Shown in pieces: positions 26,723 to 35,758 of a stretch of 64,000 bases of DNA (position 1 is its first letter; each line of letters opens with the position of its first letter). This DNA comes from Streptomyces gardneri. Its GTDB lineage: Bacteria > Actinomycetota > Actinomycetes > Streptomycetales > Streptomycetaceae. The translations under genes and the position numbers were made by a program. The stretch is taken from the NCBI RefSeq assembly GCF_006539185.1, contig NZ_BJMN01000015.1, forward strand, positions 144,227 through 208,226, in the 5' to 3' direction. The notes beneath the pieces are model-generated. The model was not told where the DNA came from. It worked only from the letters and a program-made list of their open reading frames with translations, and did no database searches.

Positions 26723-27526
26723 TCACTGCGGGCAGAACTGCGATGTACTGGGGACACATGCGCTGTCGCCCAAGGCATCCGCGAACCCGACCGCGAAAGC
26801 CAACAGGCTGACAGCGAGGACGACGATGGCCAGGACAAGACTCGAACCCGCCGCTTTGCGTAGCGTGCCCACCACAGGAGCCGGCCCGGCGAGGGAATCA
26901 TCGGTTCTGCCGTGCTTCTCAAAGATGACCGCCAGCGCCGGGCGGACACGAGCCTCGAATAGCTGCTCCGGCCCCGTACCGACGGCTCCGGCCCGATGGA
27001 ACAGATAATCCGACACCTTCGACGAAGCTCGACCAGCCCCCTCCGCGGCGTAATACATTCCTCTGAACATATAGAGGGCCACACCGCCGCCCATGGTCAG
27101 CAAGCCCAGCACCAACGGAACGAGAAGTCTTCCCGTCGCCTGCCCTGCTTCGACCGTAGCGGTCAACCAGGCGGACGCCGCGGTTCCAACAGCCCCGACC
27201 CACACCGGCCAAGTGGTCCCCAAAACAACGGCGGAACCGAGCGCCCACAGCTGCTCACCGACCCACTTCCGAACGGCCTGAAGGCTGTTCCCGATGACAT
27301 TGCGTTCGTGCAAAACCTCCACCAGACGCGCCAGCTCGTTCTCCAGAACGCTGCTGTTCTGCACCCGGCTGGTGATCCAGGAGTCGGCGTCGGCGGCAGG
27401 AGCGGCGCCCATGGCCAAAAGGATCTTCTTCGACAGCAGCTCGGTGCGAAACAGCTCATCCCCCTCGTCCAGGACCCTGCTGTAGGCGTTTCGGCGAGCT
27501 CTGACATCGTCAAGTTCGACAGCCAT
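26723..27526 (-). CDS. hypothetical multi-pass membrane protein
   Basis: A 267-residue protein. The N-terminal 80 residues are a charged helical cytoplasmic domain (ELDDVRARRNAYSRVLDEG, ENELARLVEVLHERN). Then come four hydrophobic segments at about 93-115, 118-130, 133-155 and 230-252 (LVPLVLGLLTMGGGVALYMF, LVLAIVVLAVSLLAFAVGF), with a soluble loop between the third and fourth. No family recognised. Codon use is normal and the ribosome site is poor (GGAG only one base from the ATG). Confidence 0.65.
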   Translation of the reverse strand: MAVELDDVRARRNAYSRVLDEGDELFRTELLSKKILLAMGAAPAADADSWITSRVQNSSVLENELARLVEVLHERNVIGNSLQAVRKWVGEQLWALGSAVVLGTTWPVWVGAVGTAASAWLTATVEAGQATGRLLVPLVLGLLTMGGGVALYMFRGMYYAAEGAGRASSKVSDYLFHRAGAVGTGPEQLFEARVRPALAVIFEKHGRTDDSLAGPAPVVGTLRKAAGSSLVLAIVVLAVSLLAFAVGFADALGDSACVPSTSQFCPQ

Positions 27527-28022
27527 ACTCCGACAGCTACCGTGCCCCGCGCCCGCTGACCAAGCGACACGCCCCAGCGTATGACTCTTCCTTCAGGTCC
27601 CTTGCTGAACCAGCCACGGCGCCGACCATTGCAGCCGCCCCGTGACCATCACTGGCGCGGTGCACACGGTCCTCGACGACAACCCCGGCATGGAACCCTC
27701 GATGGCCGAGCGGATCGTCACCGAGGCCACGAAGTTCGAGTCCCTGCTCTCGTGGCCCTCTGGTGATTCAGCCGTGTCACACGTCCTGTCTGTCACGCGA
27801 GTTGAGCTGCCCACGCTTCGGTCCCACTCTTCGGGCCCGGCGTGACAGCACCCCGCGTGACAGACCCGCTCGACAGCCGTGCGTCCGCTCGTTTCGAAGG
27901 CGGGTGCCCTTCGACCGCGGCCCCTTGACCAGCTACTGGTCAAGGAGCCGCGGGTTCTACCGGTGCCGCTTGTGGTGTCCCATGTCAGGAGCTTGGGGTT
28001 GTGGCGCGGGACGGGTTTGGCG
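27527..28022. other. intergenic region, no clear gene
   Basis: A plus-strand stretch near 27642-27770 (ITGAVHTVLDDNPGMEPS, AERIVTEATKFE) is weakly coding-like but unanchored. The only firm feature is the terminator hairpin at 27916-27952. Confidence 0.35.
27916..27952. terminator. 17-bp terminator hairpin
   Basis: CGCGGCCCCTTGACCAG pairs with CTGGTCAAGGAGCCGCG with one mismatch and a three-base loop. It lies about 70 bases beyond the stop of the minus-strand Mrr-like gene. Confidence 0.8.
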
Positions 28023-28721
28023 TCAGGACAGGGGTGTGGGCCGGCGGGGTGGGGGAATGGCCCCCAGGAGTTCCCACAGTGGTCTGGAGCCGCCGGCCCA
28101 TTGGGCGAGGACGGAGCGGTCGACCAGGTGCAGGCGCTGGGATCGGGCGAAGTCGACTGCCGGTTTGGAGAATCTGCCGTTGGTGACGAGGACGACGACA
28201 TCGCCCTTGTGTACCGGCCGGCCAGTACCGTTGAGCACCTGCAGGTCCGGCGTACCTACCGCGGAGCCAGCCAGACCGGCCTTTCGGTGCTTGCATTGAA
28301 GCACCCAGCGCCGCCCGTACGGATCGGTCGCCTTCACATCCGCGCCGTTGTCCCCGGCACCGCCGACCTGTAGGGCATCCGCGCACCCATCGCGCCGCAT
28401 CAAATCCCGCACCGCGTACTCGAACTGCCGGTGATGCAAGGCGTCCAACTGCGCCAGCGCATAGCGCAGCCCCTGAGACCTCACCCGCTCCCACTGAGCC
28501 GCACGCCGCCGCTGTGCCATCCACGCCGCCACGGCCCCGCCCACAAGGAGCACCAGGACGACCGGGACCCACAGGTGGGTGGCCATGAAACGGACCACGC
28601 CGGTGAGCAACACCCATGCCACAAGCAGACCACCGCCCACCCAAACGAGCTGCTCGCTGCTGGAGGCCTTGCGTGAGCGCCGTTTGGCCGGACGGCGCCG
28701 CACGGGCCGGCGCCGGCTCAC
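28023..28721 (-). CDS. membrane-anchored Mrr-type restriction endonuclease-like protein
   Basis: A 232-residue protein. It has a basic start (SRRRPVRRRPAKRRSRK), two membrane helices at about 27-45 and 52-72, then an Mrr-cat PD-(D/E)XK domain: FEYAVRDLMRRDG, GGAGDNGADVKATDPYG with the catalytic Asp, and WVLQCKHRK with the QxK motif. GTG 28721 overlaps the stop of the upstream gene (GTGA) and has GGAGG near it. Membrane-tethered Mrr-like proteins are widespread in actinomycetes; they may cut incoming DNA, but a biological target is not established. Confidence 0.85.
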   Translation of the reverse strand: MSRRRPVRRRPAKRRSRKASSSEQLVWVGGGLLVAWVLLTGVVRFMATHLWVPVVLVLLVGGAVAAWMAQRRRAAQWERVRSQGLRYALAQLDALHHRQFEYAVRDLMRRDGCADALQVGGAGDNGADVKATDPYGRRWVLQCKHRKAGLAGSAVGTPDLQVLNGTGRPVHKGDVVVLVTNGRFSKPAVDFARSQRLHLVDRSVLAQWAGGSRPLWELLGAIPPPRRPTPLS

Positions 28722-29131
28722 CTTCCGCCTCCGTCGCGCTCCCACTTGATCGGGTACGACACCGTCGGTACGGGACGGGGAGCGGGCTTGTCCCAGCCGG
28801 GCCACCGGATCGGATAGGAGACGGTCGGTGCCGGATGAGACACCGGTTTGTCCGAGCCGGGGGGCGTGACCGGATAGGTCGCCCCCGAGGTGGGCCGCGG
28901 CGTGGGTAACCGCTCTGTGCCCGCCCCGCCGCCGGTGGACGTGCTCGGGGATCCTCCGAACACGAACAACGCTGCCACGATGGCGATGGCGAGCGCAGTC
29001 TCCCGGCTTGTCCCGGCCGGCGCCCGCCAATGACGCCGTACTGATGTCCCGTCTCGTTTGGTGTACCCCTCGATGAACGGCAAGACCAACGCCCCTCCCT
29101 GATCGACAACGCGCTTGCTCACGCGCCCCAT
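28718..29131 (-). CDS. membrane protein with Pro/Trp repeat tail, coupled to Mrr-like gene
   Basis: A 137-residue protein with a single membrane helix (ETALAIAIVAALFVFGG at about 40-57) followed by an extracytoplasmic Pro-rich tail containing three degenerate units around TYPVTPPGSDKPV, TVSYPIRWPGWDKPAP and TVSYPIKWERDGG. The start is uncertain (ATG 29131 or GTG 29122; no clear ribosome site). The overlap with the nuclease gene suggests the two work together. No family recognised. Confidence 0.5.
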   Translation of the reverse strand: MGRVSKRVVDQGGALVLPFIEGYTKRDGTSVRRHWRAPAGTSRETALAIAIVAALFVFGGSPSTSTGGGAGTERLPTPRPTSGATYPVTPPGSDKPVSHPAPTVSYPIRWPGWDKPAPRPVPTVSYPIKWERDGGGR

Positions 29132-29287
29132 AAATGTAGGGGGCGCCACTGACAGTGCGTCATTTTCCGTGAATCGAAAGTGATCTTGACGTCTGCCGGC
29201 ATCGCTGCCGTCGCCCGCACCGCGGCTTCGCGGCGGCTGTCCAGCGCACTGCCGGCTGCACGACACCATGACCCTGCGGCTCACCAG

Positions 29288-29384
29288 TAGAGCGTCGGCA
29301 TCACGCCCATTTCACGCCCGGTTTCCGCAGCCTCCCGCTGCTCCGCCGTGAGCTTGCCGCGCCTCGACTCGGCGTTCGAGACTC
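29288..29384 (-). pseudogene. possible helicase-associated-domain fragment
   Basis: Minus-strand frame reads VSNAESRRGKLTAEQREA then TGREMGVMPTLYW and stops. The sequence resembles one end of a helicase-associated (HA) repeat found in many Streptomyces proteins. Too short to be sure. From 29385 to 29868 nothing else is recognised. Confidence 0.25.
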
Positions 29385-29868
29385 ACAGGCCCCGCTTCAC
29401 CGCCAAGCCTCTTCGCCCCAGCGTCAGTGAATCGACCGATTCCGGCCAGTACAGGCGGGGTCAGCGTCTCTTTGGAAGCACATAGAGGGTGATGTGCTGG
29501 GGCCGGCGCTCACCGCCCCGCCTGCTAATAGGCGCCCTCGCGTCGTCACCTTCGATGGGGATTGCGGCCGGGCACGCTGCGCTGAGCAGGGTGGGGTGGC
29601 GCCTTTTCGTTCCTGATCCGACGCGACCAGGTCTCCGCGCCGAGGCCGAGCTGGCCGAGCTGAGGGAATCGAACGGTGGGCGCAGGTCGTCAGTCGGGCC
29701 GGGTGGTGGCCTGCGTGGCCGAGTCAGGGGCCTGGGGGCTGGTGGGAGGGGTACGGGCCCGGAGCTGTTGTTCGGGCAGGTCATCGATCGGGTCACAGAA
29801 GGGTGCGTGGGGGAGTGTGAATGAGTAACTCCTCCACATGCGGGGCGCATTGACGATAGACATGTGCC

Positions 29869-31014
29869 ATGCCAGCAACAGTTCGTTCGCGTCCCTTGAT
29901 CGCGGTAGTCGGCAGTGTGGACAGCAGCCGGGACTACAACCCACCGTTGAAAGCCACTGACACAGCCCGAGAGGCGTGCCGGTCGCTTGGAGCTGAGTTA
30001 CTTCGTGCGGGATGTGATTTGGCCGTCTTCTCTAGCAAGAACACGTATATCGAGGCGGATGTGGTCCAGGGCTATGCGGCGGCCGGGACGGCCGAGAGCC
30101 CAGGGACCGTCTTCGCCTATCCACCCCGCCACAGGACTGTGGACTTTGCTCTTCCGCCTGACAGTGCTGTGACGATGCAGACCGTGAGAGACACCAGCGG
30201 AGAGTGGGAGGTCTCGTACTACCGCACTCTGCTGAACTCCGACGGAGTGCTCATGGTCGGCGGAGGGCAGTCGACACGCGTTGCGGGGATCGTGGCTCTG
30301 TCGCAGGGCGTTCCTGTGCTGCCTGTGGCTGCCTTCGGAGGTGGCGCAAGTCAGGTCTGGGTCAACCTTGACAAGACACGCAATGGGGCCGGCGACGCAG
30401 ACATTGCCCTGATGGGCGATGACTGGCAGCCCGATGCGGCCTCACGCCTTGTGGCCTGCCTGCTGCGTCAGCGCACCCAACGATTGTCTGCCGAGGCGGA
30501 AGCGCGCAGGGCCGGACGGTTCGGAGCACTCCGTGCGAGCGCCAGCCTGGCTCTCTCTGTCCTGTGCATGTTGCTGGCCATCGCTGCGATCGTTTTCGCG
30601 CCAGGTGCCGGGCCTGCTTCGGCGAAGAGCCTGACGATGCTCCTCCTTGCCCCTCTCGTTGCCGCGACTGCCGGTGCGCTGATCCGGCACTCCTTCGAGA
30701 CGGGCTCCAGCCCGCTTCGGGCAGCGGTCCGCGGGCTGGGGGCGGGTCTTGTGTCAGTGCTCCTGTATTGCGCCTCCCAGCTGCTCACCGTTCCCGCGTT
30801 GCTCGACACGCTTGACGTCCGGCGCCTTCTGTTTTTCACCATCCCGCTCGGGTTCAGTGCAGGCTTCACCTTCGATCTCGTCTTCGAGCGGCTGCGAGCG
30901 GGTGCCGGCCCTGTGGCTCCCCCCGGAGTGGATCCCCTGGCCACGACTCCTGCGGTTGCCCCAGTCGCGGCTCAGTCGGGACCGCCGCAGGTGGGCGCTG
31001 CACCGCAGCGATGA
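29869..31014 (+). CDS. SLOG-domain nucleotide-sensor fused to four-helix membrane domain
   Basis: A 381-residue protein. The N-terminal Rossmann-like SLOG domain is at about 8-200: LIAVVGSVD, ELLRAGCDLAVFSS, LLNSDGVLMVGGGQST (131-136) and VPVLPVAAFGGGA. Four membrane helices follow at about 224-332 (ALSVLCMLLAIAAIVFA, LLLAPLVAATAGALI, GLVSVLLYCASQLLTV, FTIPLGFSAGFTFDLVF), then a Pro-rich tail. In conflict systems, SLOG domains bind NAD- or nucleotide-derived signals and linked membrane domains act as pores. Here it lies next to a TIR operon, so it may respond to a TIR product; that is inference. No good ribosome site; ATG 29869 fits the domain start. Confidence 0.8.
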   Translation: MPATVRSRPLIAVVGSVDSSRDYNPPLKATDTAREACRSLGAELLRAGCDLAVFSSKNTYIEADVVQGYAAAGTAESPGTVFAYPPRHRTVDFALPPDSAVTMQTVRDTSGEWEVSYYRTLLNSDGVLMVGGGQSTRVAGIVALSQGVPVLPVAAFGGGASQVWVNLDKTRNGAGDADIALMGDDWQPDAASRLVACLLRQRTQRLSAEAEARRAGRFGALRASASLALSVLCMLLAIAAIVFAPGAGPASAKSLTMLLLAPLVAATAGALIRHSFETGSSPLRAAVRGLGAGLVSVLLYCASQLLTVPALLDTLDVRRLLFFTIPLGFSAGFTFDLVFERLRAGAGPVAPPGVDPLATTPAVAPVAAQSGPPQVGAAPQR

Positions 31015-31143
31015 AGAACTTAGGTATGCCTAACTTTGTTTGCTGCTGGGTAGAAACCCGGCAGCAGATATGAGGCCGTCTTGGGTGTGTTCGGCCACAC
31101 TTGGGTCATGAGTCATGATCTGCGACGAGGGGGGATTGAGTGC

Positions 31144-31566
31144 ATGGATGAGGTGCTTTCGCCGGCTCTGATGGTCAGGGTGGCTCTAGGGGTCGTTCAC
31201 GGAGCGGCGGGCGAACAAGAGCGAGAGACGTGGGCCCGGCTCGCCGAGCTCGTGGCCGGGGGAGACGCGGACCCCACCCGCCTCATGCCTGCAGCGCAAC
31301 GTGAACTGCTCGAGTTCGAGGCTTCTCCGACCAGCGCTGCCCGGGCGGAAGCCCTCATTGAGGCACTGGAGAGCCGTGCCCGTCGAGACGGGGCATTTCG
31401 ACGGGACCTGATCAGCTGGGCCCACGACGCCAGACAGCGCTCCTACGCGCACGATCACGGCGATGACCTCAGAAGAGCTTCACTCCACGGCTCAGTCGTT
31501 CAGGTGAGCCCGGATAGCCTGGTCACCTTCGTCACCTACGGTCCGAGCCCCTCCCGGAGTCGCTGA
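31144..31566 (+). CDS. small helical protein with candidate amyloid-signalling (RHIM/BASS-like) C-terminus
   Basis: A 140-residue protein. Residues 1-105 are helical (LMVRVALGVVHGAAGEQERE, RDGAFRRDLISWAHDARQ), like the small effector-associated adaptors next to actinobacterial NLRs. The tail RASLHGSVVQVSPDSLVTF (HGSVVQVS at 115-122) matches the G-x-V-x-Q-hydrophobic core of bacterial RHIM-like amyloid motifs. ATG 31144 has a G-rich stretch 9 bases upstream; earlier in-frame ATGs exist. Its stop is one base from the stop of the convergent NLR gene. Function inferred: adaptor or nucleator. Confidence 0.55.
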   Translation: MDEVLSPALMVRVALGVVHGAAGEQERETWARLAELVAGGDADPTRLMPAAQRELLEFEASPTSAARAEALIEALESRARRDGAFRRDLISWAHDARQRSYAHDHGDDLRRASLHGSVVQVSPDSLVTFVTYGPSPSRSR

Positions 31567-31567
31567 G

Positions 31568-34500
31568 TCAAGAGACGTCGTCTGCATGCCCCTGGCCATG
31601 TGCGTCGGGGTTCTTACGGATAGACGGCTCAAGTCGCAGTGCCTCCTGGAATGCGGCATGCGCTTCACCATGCTGGCCGGCCGCGCTGAGACGGTCGCTC
31701 AGCAGCAGCAGGGAGTCGAAGAGCCCTGAGTCGTCACGCCCTTGCCGGAACGCCTCCGTGGCCGCCCTCAGGTGCTCGACGGCCAGTTCGTCATCGGCTC
31801 GATGCGCCGAGCGCCCGAGCGCGTGCAAAGCTCGAGCCCTGGCCGTGATGTCCCCGAGCGAGGTGTGCACCGCAGCACTCTCGGACAGCGCCATGTATGC
31901 CCTCTCCTCTTCCCCCTGCTCGACGTAAGACAGGCCCAGGTTGAGCAGAGCCTCTGCCAGCACACGTTCGTCAGAAGCAAGGCGCAGCTCTTCGACCGCC
32001 TGGACAAGCGACTGGACCGCCTCATCATGCCGCCCCAGGCGCCGCAATGCGTTGCCCACATTGTTCAGACACTGGGCTGCCGAGAGCTGGTCGCCGATGA
32101 CCATGTACCTCTCCCGGGCATGCTCGAGCTCCAGGAGTCCCTGGCTGTCCTGATTGACTTCCAACAAGGCAAGCCCGAGGTTGTTGCAGGAACGCGCCTC
32201 ACTGTGCACGTCGCCGACCTTGCGGAACACATGCACGGCTCTCATGAACAGACCGATTGCCTCGTCGTACTGCTGGACCTCGAGCATCGCCCGCCCCAGG
32301 CTCTCCAGCACGGTTCCCTGCCCCGGCGCCTCGCCCATCTGACCAGCTCGCATCGCTGCAAGTGCCAGGGTGCTCATTCCTTCCTCACGCCGCTCATTGC
32401 GCAGCTGTGCCGTTCCGAGAGTCGTGAGCAGAACGGCTTGGTCATGCAGCGATCCGCTCGCATGAGTGGAAAGTGTCAGCGCCCGTTCTAGTTCCTCCAG
32501 GGCCTCCTCCACATGGCCGAGATCAAGCAGGGCAATGCCCAGATTGCTGAGGACCTGCGACAGCGCAGCACGATCACCGATTTCCGAGTACCGGACTGAC
32601 GCCTGTTGCAACACCCGCACCGCCTCGTCAAGCCTCCGCCCGAGCAGGAGCGTGGCACCGAGATTGCTCAGCATCAGCGCGTAGGCCGCCGACTGGTCTG
32701 CCATGTTGCCCAGCCGCGCTGCGTCCTGCAGAGCCTCCATGGCCGTGTCGAAGTCTCCAGTCGTGGCCATCGCGACAGCGAAATTGTTGAGAACAGCGGT
32801 CCGGGTGTACTCGTCAGCATCGTCGGCAGCGGGAGAATCAAGCACCGCGCTCATGACGCGAAGCAAGTCATCGAACTGCCGCGTCTGTGTCAGGAACTCC
32901 GCAAGAGCCAACGCGATAGCCGCACCCTTCTGGGGCAACCCCTCACGCAGGCACAAGGCCACCGCCTCGACAAGGTTCTCCCGCTCATCCTCCAGCCAAC
33001 CCATGGCCTGCGCAGGTGATGAGAAGACGATGCCTCGCTGTGGTTGCTCACCCCTTGCCCACGCGTCCGCCTCCCGCGCGTACTGCTCGTAGTACCCCAT
33101 CAGCCGTAGGAGAGCCTGAGGCCGCTCGTCCTCGTCAGCGTGCAGCCGGCCAAGGTCCGATGCGTACTGCTTCACCAGGTCGTGCATGCGCCACCTTCCA
33201 CTGCCGTGGGGCGACGGCTGGAGCAGGTGCAGCCTCTTGAACCTGCTGACAAGACGATCTGGCGAAGCACCGATGAGCACGAGGACGGCACTATCGGAGA
33301 AGTCCCCACCCGGCATCAGCCCAAGAAGACGAAACGCCCTCGCTTGGGCAGGCGTGAGCTGTCCATATGCCCAGTCAAGCGCGAGGCGCACGGAACCAGC
33401 CGCGCCGCCCAGGACGTCCACGCGCACAGCCGCCCCTGTCAGCCTGTGAAGCAGAGACGACACCGTCAAGGACCGATCCCCTGCGAGGAGACCAGCAGCA
33501 ATGGTCAGCGCCAGCGGAAGCCGGCCACACATCTCGCTCAAAGCTGCAGTCGCGGAGGCATCCTCCTCCAGCGGCCCGTCCGCCACGGCTGCAGCAGACA
33601 CAGCCTGGCGCAGCAGCTGGACTGCCTCGGCCGAGGTCATGGGATCCACCACGATCTGATCCGCCTCACGGGGGCCCTGCGACCGCGTAGTGATCAAGAC
33701 AGACAGGCCCGGGGCCAGGCTCGCCAGCGGCGCATCGCTTGCCGACGAAACGTCGTCCAGTACCAGCAGGACCGGCTGGCGCCCCGCCCCGGTCACCTGA
33801 TGCATCAGCGCTGAGCACAACACCCAACGCTCGCCCTCATCCGGTGGCAAGGCACGCGTAGAAACTCCCAACGCCCGCAACAAGTCGAGGGCAGTGAACG
33901 GCTGTCCACGAAGACTGAGCCATAACACCCCACCCGGAAACCAACCCAGATCGGTCGCACGGTGCACAGCCTCAACAGCCAACGCCGACTTACCCACCCC
34001 GCCCATCCCGGTCAGCACCGATACCTGACCCCGGCCCCGCTTCGAATCCGCCCACAACGAGTACAAACGCTGCAGGGCCTGTGACCGGCCAACAAACACC
34101 GCCGCTCCAGCAGGAAGCCGACCACGCGCGCTGACCTTGTGGCGAGGCTCCGCAGCCACGACCCTGGCAATGGTCCGATCACACGCCAGTGACACCGCAT
34201 CGGCAGCCGGCAAGGCGCTGCCCTGCTTGCCCGTAGCGGCCTGCACGAAAGATGCCCGACCAACTAGCGCCCGCGCTGCCAGCCCCAAGCCACTGCGCAT
34301 CGCAGACAGCGGCTCACCAGTCGCCACCAACAGCATCGGTGCCAAAGCCGGATCGTCGAGCACCTTCGACAGCGCACGTGCCAAGCTCTCGCCGTCGGCC
34401 CCTCGCAGAGACACATCGAGATCGTCGAGCCACAACACCGTGTGAGAACCAAGACGGTCGTCCCGCACGGCATCCATCAGCGCCTGAGACCGGTCAATCA

Positions 34501-35758
34501 GAGGGGGGCTCCACACCCACCAATCCTCCAACGCCGTCCTGACAGCCTCCCAAGCCGCCCGAGTCCGCCCACTGGAAGGCCGACCCGACACCACCACGAG
34601 CTGACTCTCCTCCGCGGCCTCCCGCAAAAACAACGGCAACGGCAGATCACTGGCACGCGCCATGCGGGGAACAAGATCGGTCAAAACCCATCGATCCGGC
34701 GAGTGGCCCACCGCAGCTTCCGCCACTGGGGTGATCATCCGCGCCGCAATCCCGAACCGCAGTGCGTCACCCTCAGTAAGCTCCGTCACGCGGGTCCCCA
34801 ACAGACCACGATGGGCACTCCCAGAACTGCGAGCCGGATACGCCAGAACATCGGACGCCCCACGCGCTCCCACCTCGTACACCACGCCTCGGGCAGTCCG
34901 CACATAGACAGGTACGTGAGAGACCAACAGAGACAACTGCCCCCCACGAGGAACCCGCACCTTCTGCGCCCGCTCCCACCCGTCTGCGCTATCGGCAACC
35001 TCCAGCACACGCGGCTGAGTGTCCGGCACGAGAACACCCTCAGCCGGCCACACCGGATCACCAATCGTCAGCCGCGGGCCGTCGTGCCGCACCGCGACGA
35101 TGACATCGTCGACCCCGTCCAGATGCGCCCCCTGCCCTACACTCCCGCCAGTTCGACCCCCCGCAAACTCATCGACCCCCAAGATGCCGAACAACTCCAG
35201 CGCCGTCGGCGTCTGCCGAACCCGTTCCGGGAACCGCTGCCAAGCACCGGCAAACCAGCGCCGCAACCTCTCCTGACGCCCCGGCACTTGGACCGCGGCA
35301 CGCAGCGCCCTCTCCAAAAGCCGGTCGATGTCCGCGTCCGCCTCCTGCAGCCCCAAACCTGCATCAGCGCACACAGCCGCCCACGTCACCCGCTCCTCTA
35401 GCGCCAAAGCCGGAGATAAATGCTCGTGGATGCGAAAAATAACCTGACCTGCCTCGCGTAACGGAGCATCCTCCTGACTTTGAGACAGCTCCTCACACAA
35501 CAACTCCCGAAGCGGAGAAAGAAGCTCCCGATGCAACGCCATGTACCGACCACTGCTGCGCACGGACCACGAGCCGAACCATAAACCCGACTCCGCAGCC
35601 ACGCTCAGCTCTGGACGCACCTCGACCCTGATGGCTCGCAAGAGGGCCGGCTCGATTCGCGTAGCAGTGCTCAAAGCCACGGCCAGCAACCTGACAGCCT
35701 CCGGTAAGCTGTCCAGAGCAGGAGCCCGCTGCGGCCCGTCTACACCCAGATCGTTCAT
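31568..35758 (-). CDS. NLR-like protein with two P-loop NTPase domains and TPRs
   Basis: A 1396-residue protein. An N-terminal domain at about 10-330 (LPEAVRLLAVALSTATRIE, SGLWFGSWSVRSSGRYMALH) resembles SAV_2336-type conflict proteins. A first NTPase has Walker A GRPSSGRT at 392-399 and Walker B VLWLDDLD at about 441-448. A second, NB-ARC NTPase has GMGGVGKS at 584-591, LLVLDDVSSASD and ITTRS. A winged-helix region (WRMHDLVKQYA) is followed by about 430 residues of TPRs (LSNLGATLLLGRRLDEAV, NNVGNALRRLGRHDEAV). Its ATG overlaps the stop of the vWA-like gene (ATGA). It is the last gene of the operon TIR, MoxR, vWA, NLR. Likely role: sensor and signal integrator of a conflict system. The in-frame extension to 35881 is not used because of the overlap. 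Confidence 0.85.
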   Translation of the reverse strand: MNDLGVDGPQRAPALDSLPEAVRLLAVALSTATRIEPALLRAIRVEVRPELSVAAESGLWFGSWSVRSSGRYMALHRELLSPLRELLCEELSQSQEDAPLREAGQVIFRIHEHLSPALALEERVTWAAVCADAGLGLQEADADIDRLLERALRAAVQVPGRQERLRRWFAGAWQRFPERVRQTPTALELFGILGVDEFAGGRTGGSVGQGAHLDGVDDVIVAVRHDGPRLTIGDPVWPAEGVLVPDTQPRVLEVADSADGWERAQKVRVPRGGQLSLLVSHVPVYVRTARGVVYEVGARGASDVLAYPARSSGSAHRGLLGTRVTELTEGDALRFGIAARMITPVAEAAVGHSPDRWVLTDLVPRMARASDLPLPLFLREAAEESQLVVVSGRPSSGRTRAAWEAVRTALEDWWVWSPPLIDRSQALMDAVRDDRLGSHTVLWLDDLDVSLRGADGESLARALSKVLDDPALAPMLLVATGEPLSAMRSGLGLAARALVGRASFVQAATGKQGSALPAADAVSLACDRTIARVVAAEPRHKVSARGRLPAGAAVFVGRSQALQRLYSLWADSKRGRGQVSVLTGMGGVGKSALAVEAVHRATDLGWFPGGVLWLSLRGQPFTALDLLRALGVSTRALPPDEGERWVLCSALMHQVTGAGRQPVLLVLDDVSSASDAPLASLAPGLSVLITTRSQGPREADQIVVDPMTSAEAVQLLRQAVSAAAVADGPLEEDASATAALSEMCGRLPLALTIAAGLLAGDRSLTVSSLLHRLTGAAVRVDVLGGAAGSVRLALDWAYGQLTPAQARAFRLLGLMPGGDFSDSAVLVLIGASPDRLVSRFKRLHLLQPSPHGSGRWRMHDLVKQYASDLGRLHADEDERPQALLRLMGYYEQYAREADAWARGEQPQRGIVFSSPAQAMGWLEDERENLVEAVALCLREGLPQKGAAIALALAEFLTQTRQFDDLLRVMSAVLDSPAADDADEYTRTAVLNNFAVAMATTGDFDTAMEALQDAARLGNMADQSAAYALMLSNLGATLLLGRRLDEAVRVLQQASVRYSEIGDRAALSQVLSNLGIALLDLGHVEEALEELERALTLSTHASGSLHDQAVLLTTLGTAQLRNERREEGMSTLALAAMRAGQMGEAPGQGTVLESLGRAMLEVQQYDEAIGLFMRAVHVFRKVGDVHSEARSCNNLGLALLEVNQDSQGLLELEHARERYMVIGDQLSAAQCLNNVGNALRRLGRHDEAVQSLVQAVEELRLASDERVLAEALLNLGLSYVEQGEEERAYMALSESAAVHTSLGDITARARALHALGRSAHRADDELAVEHLRAATEAFRQGRDDSGLFDSLLLLSDRLSAAGQHGEAHAAFQEALRLEPSIRKNPDAHGQGHADDVS

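Noticed and set aside
27985..29109. 374-codon minus frame overlapping the Mrr-like nuclease
   Set aside because: Low-complexity translation; the 28023-28721 frame has the Mrr catalytic motif and a GTGA junction.
29869..31014. SLOG protein considered as a simple LOG-type (cytokinin-activating) phosphoribohydrolase
   Set aside because: It lacks the PGGxGTxxE motif of LOG enzymes and has four membrane helices.
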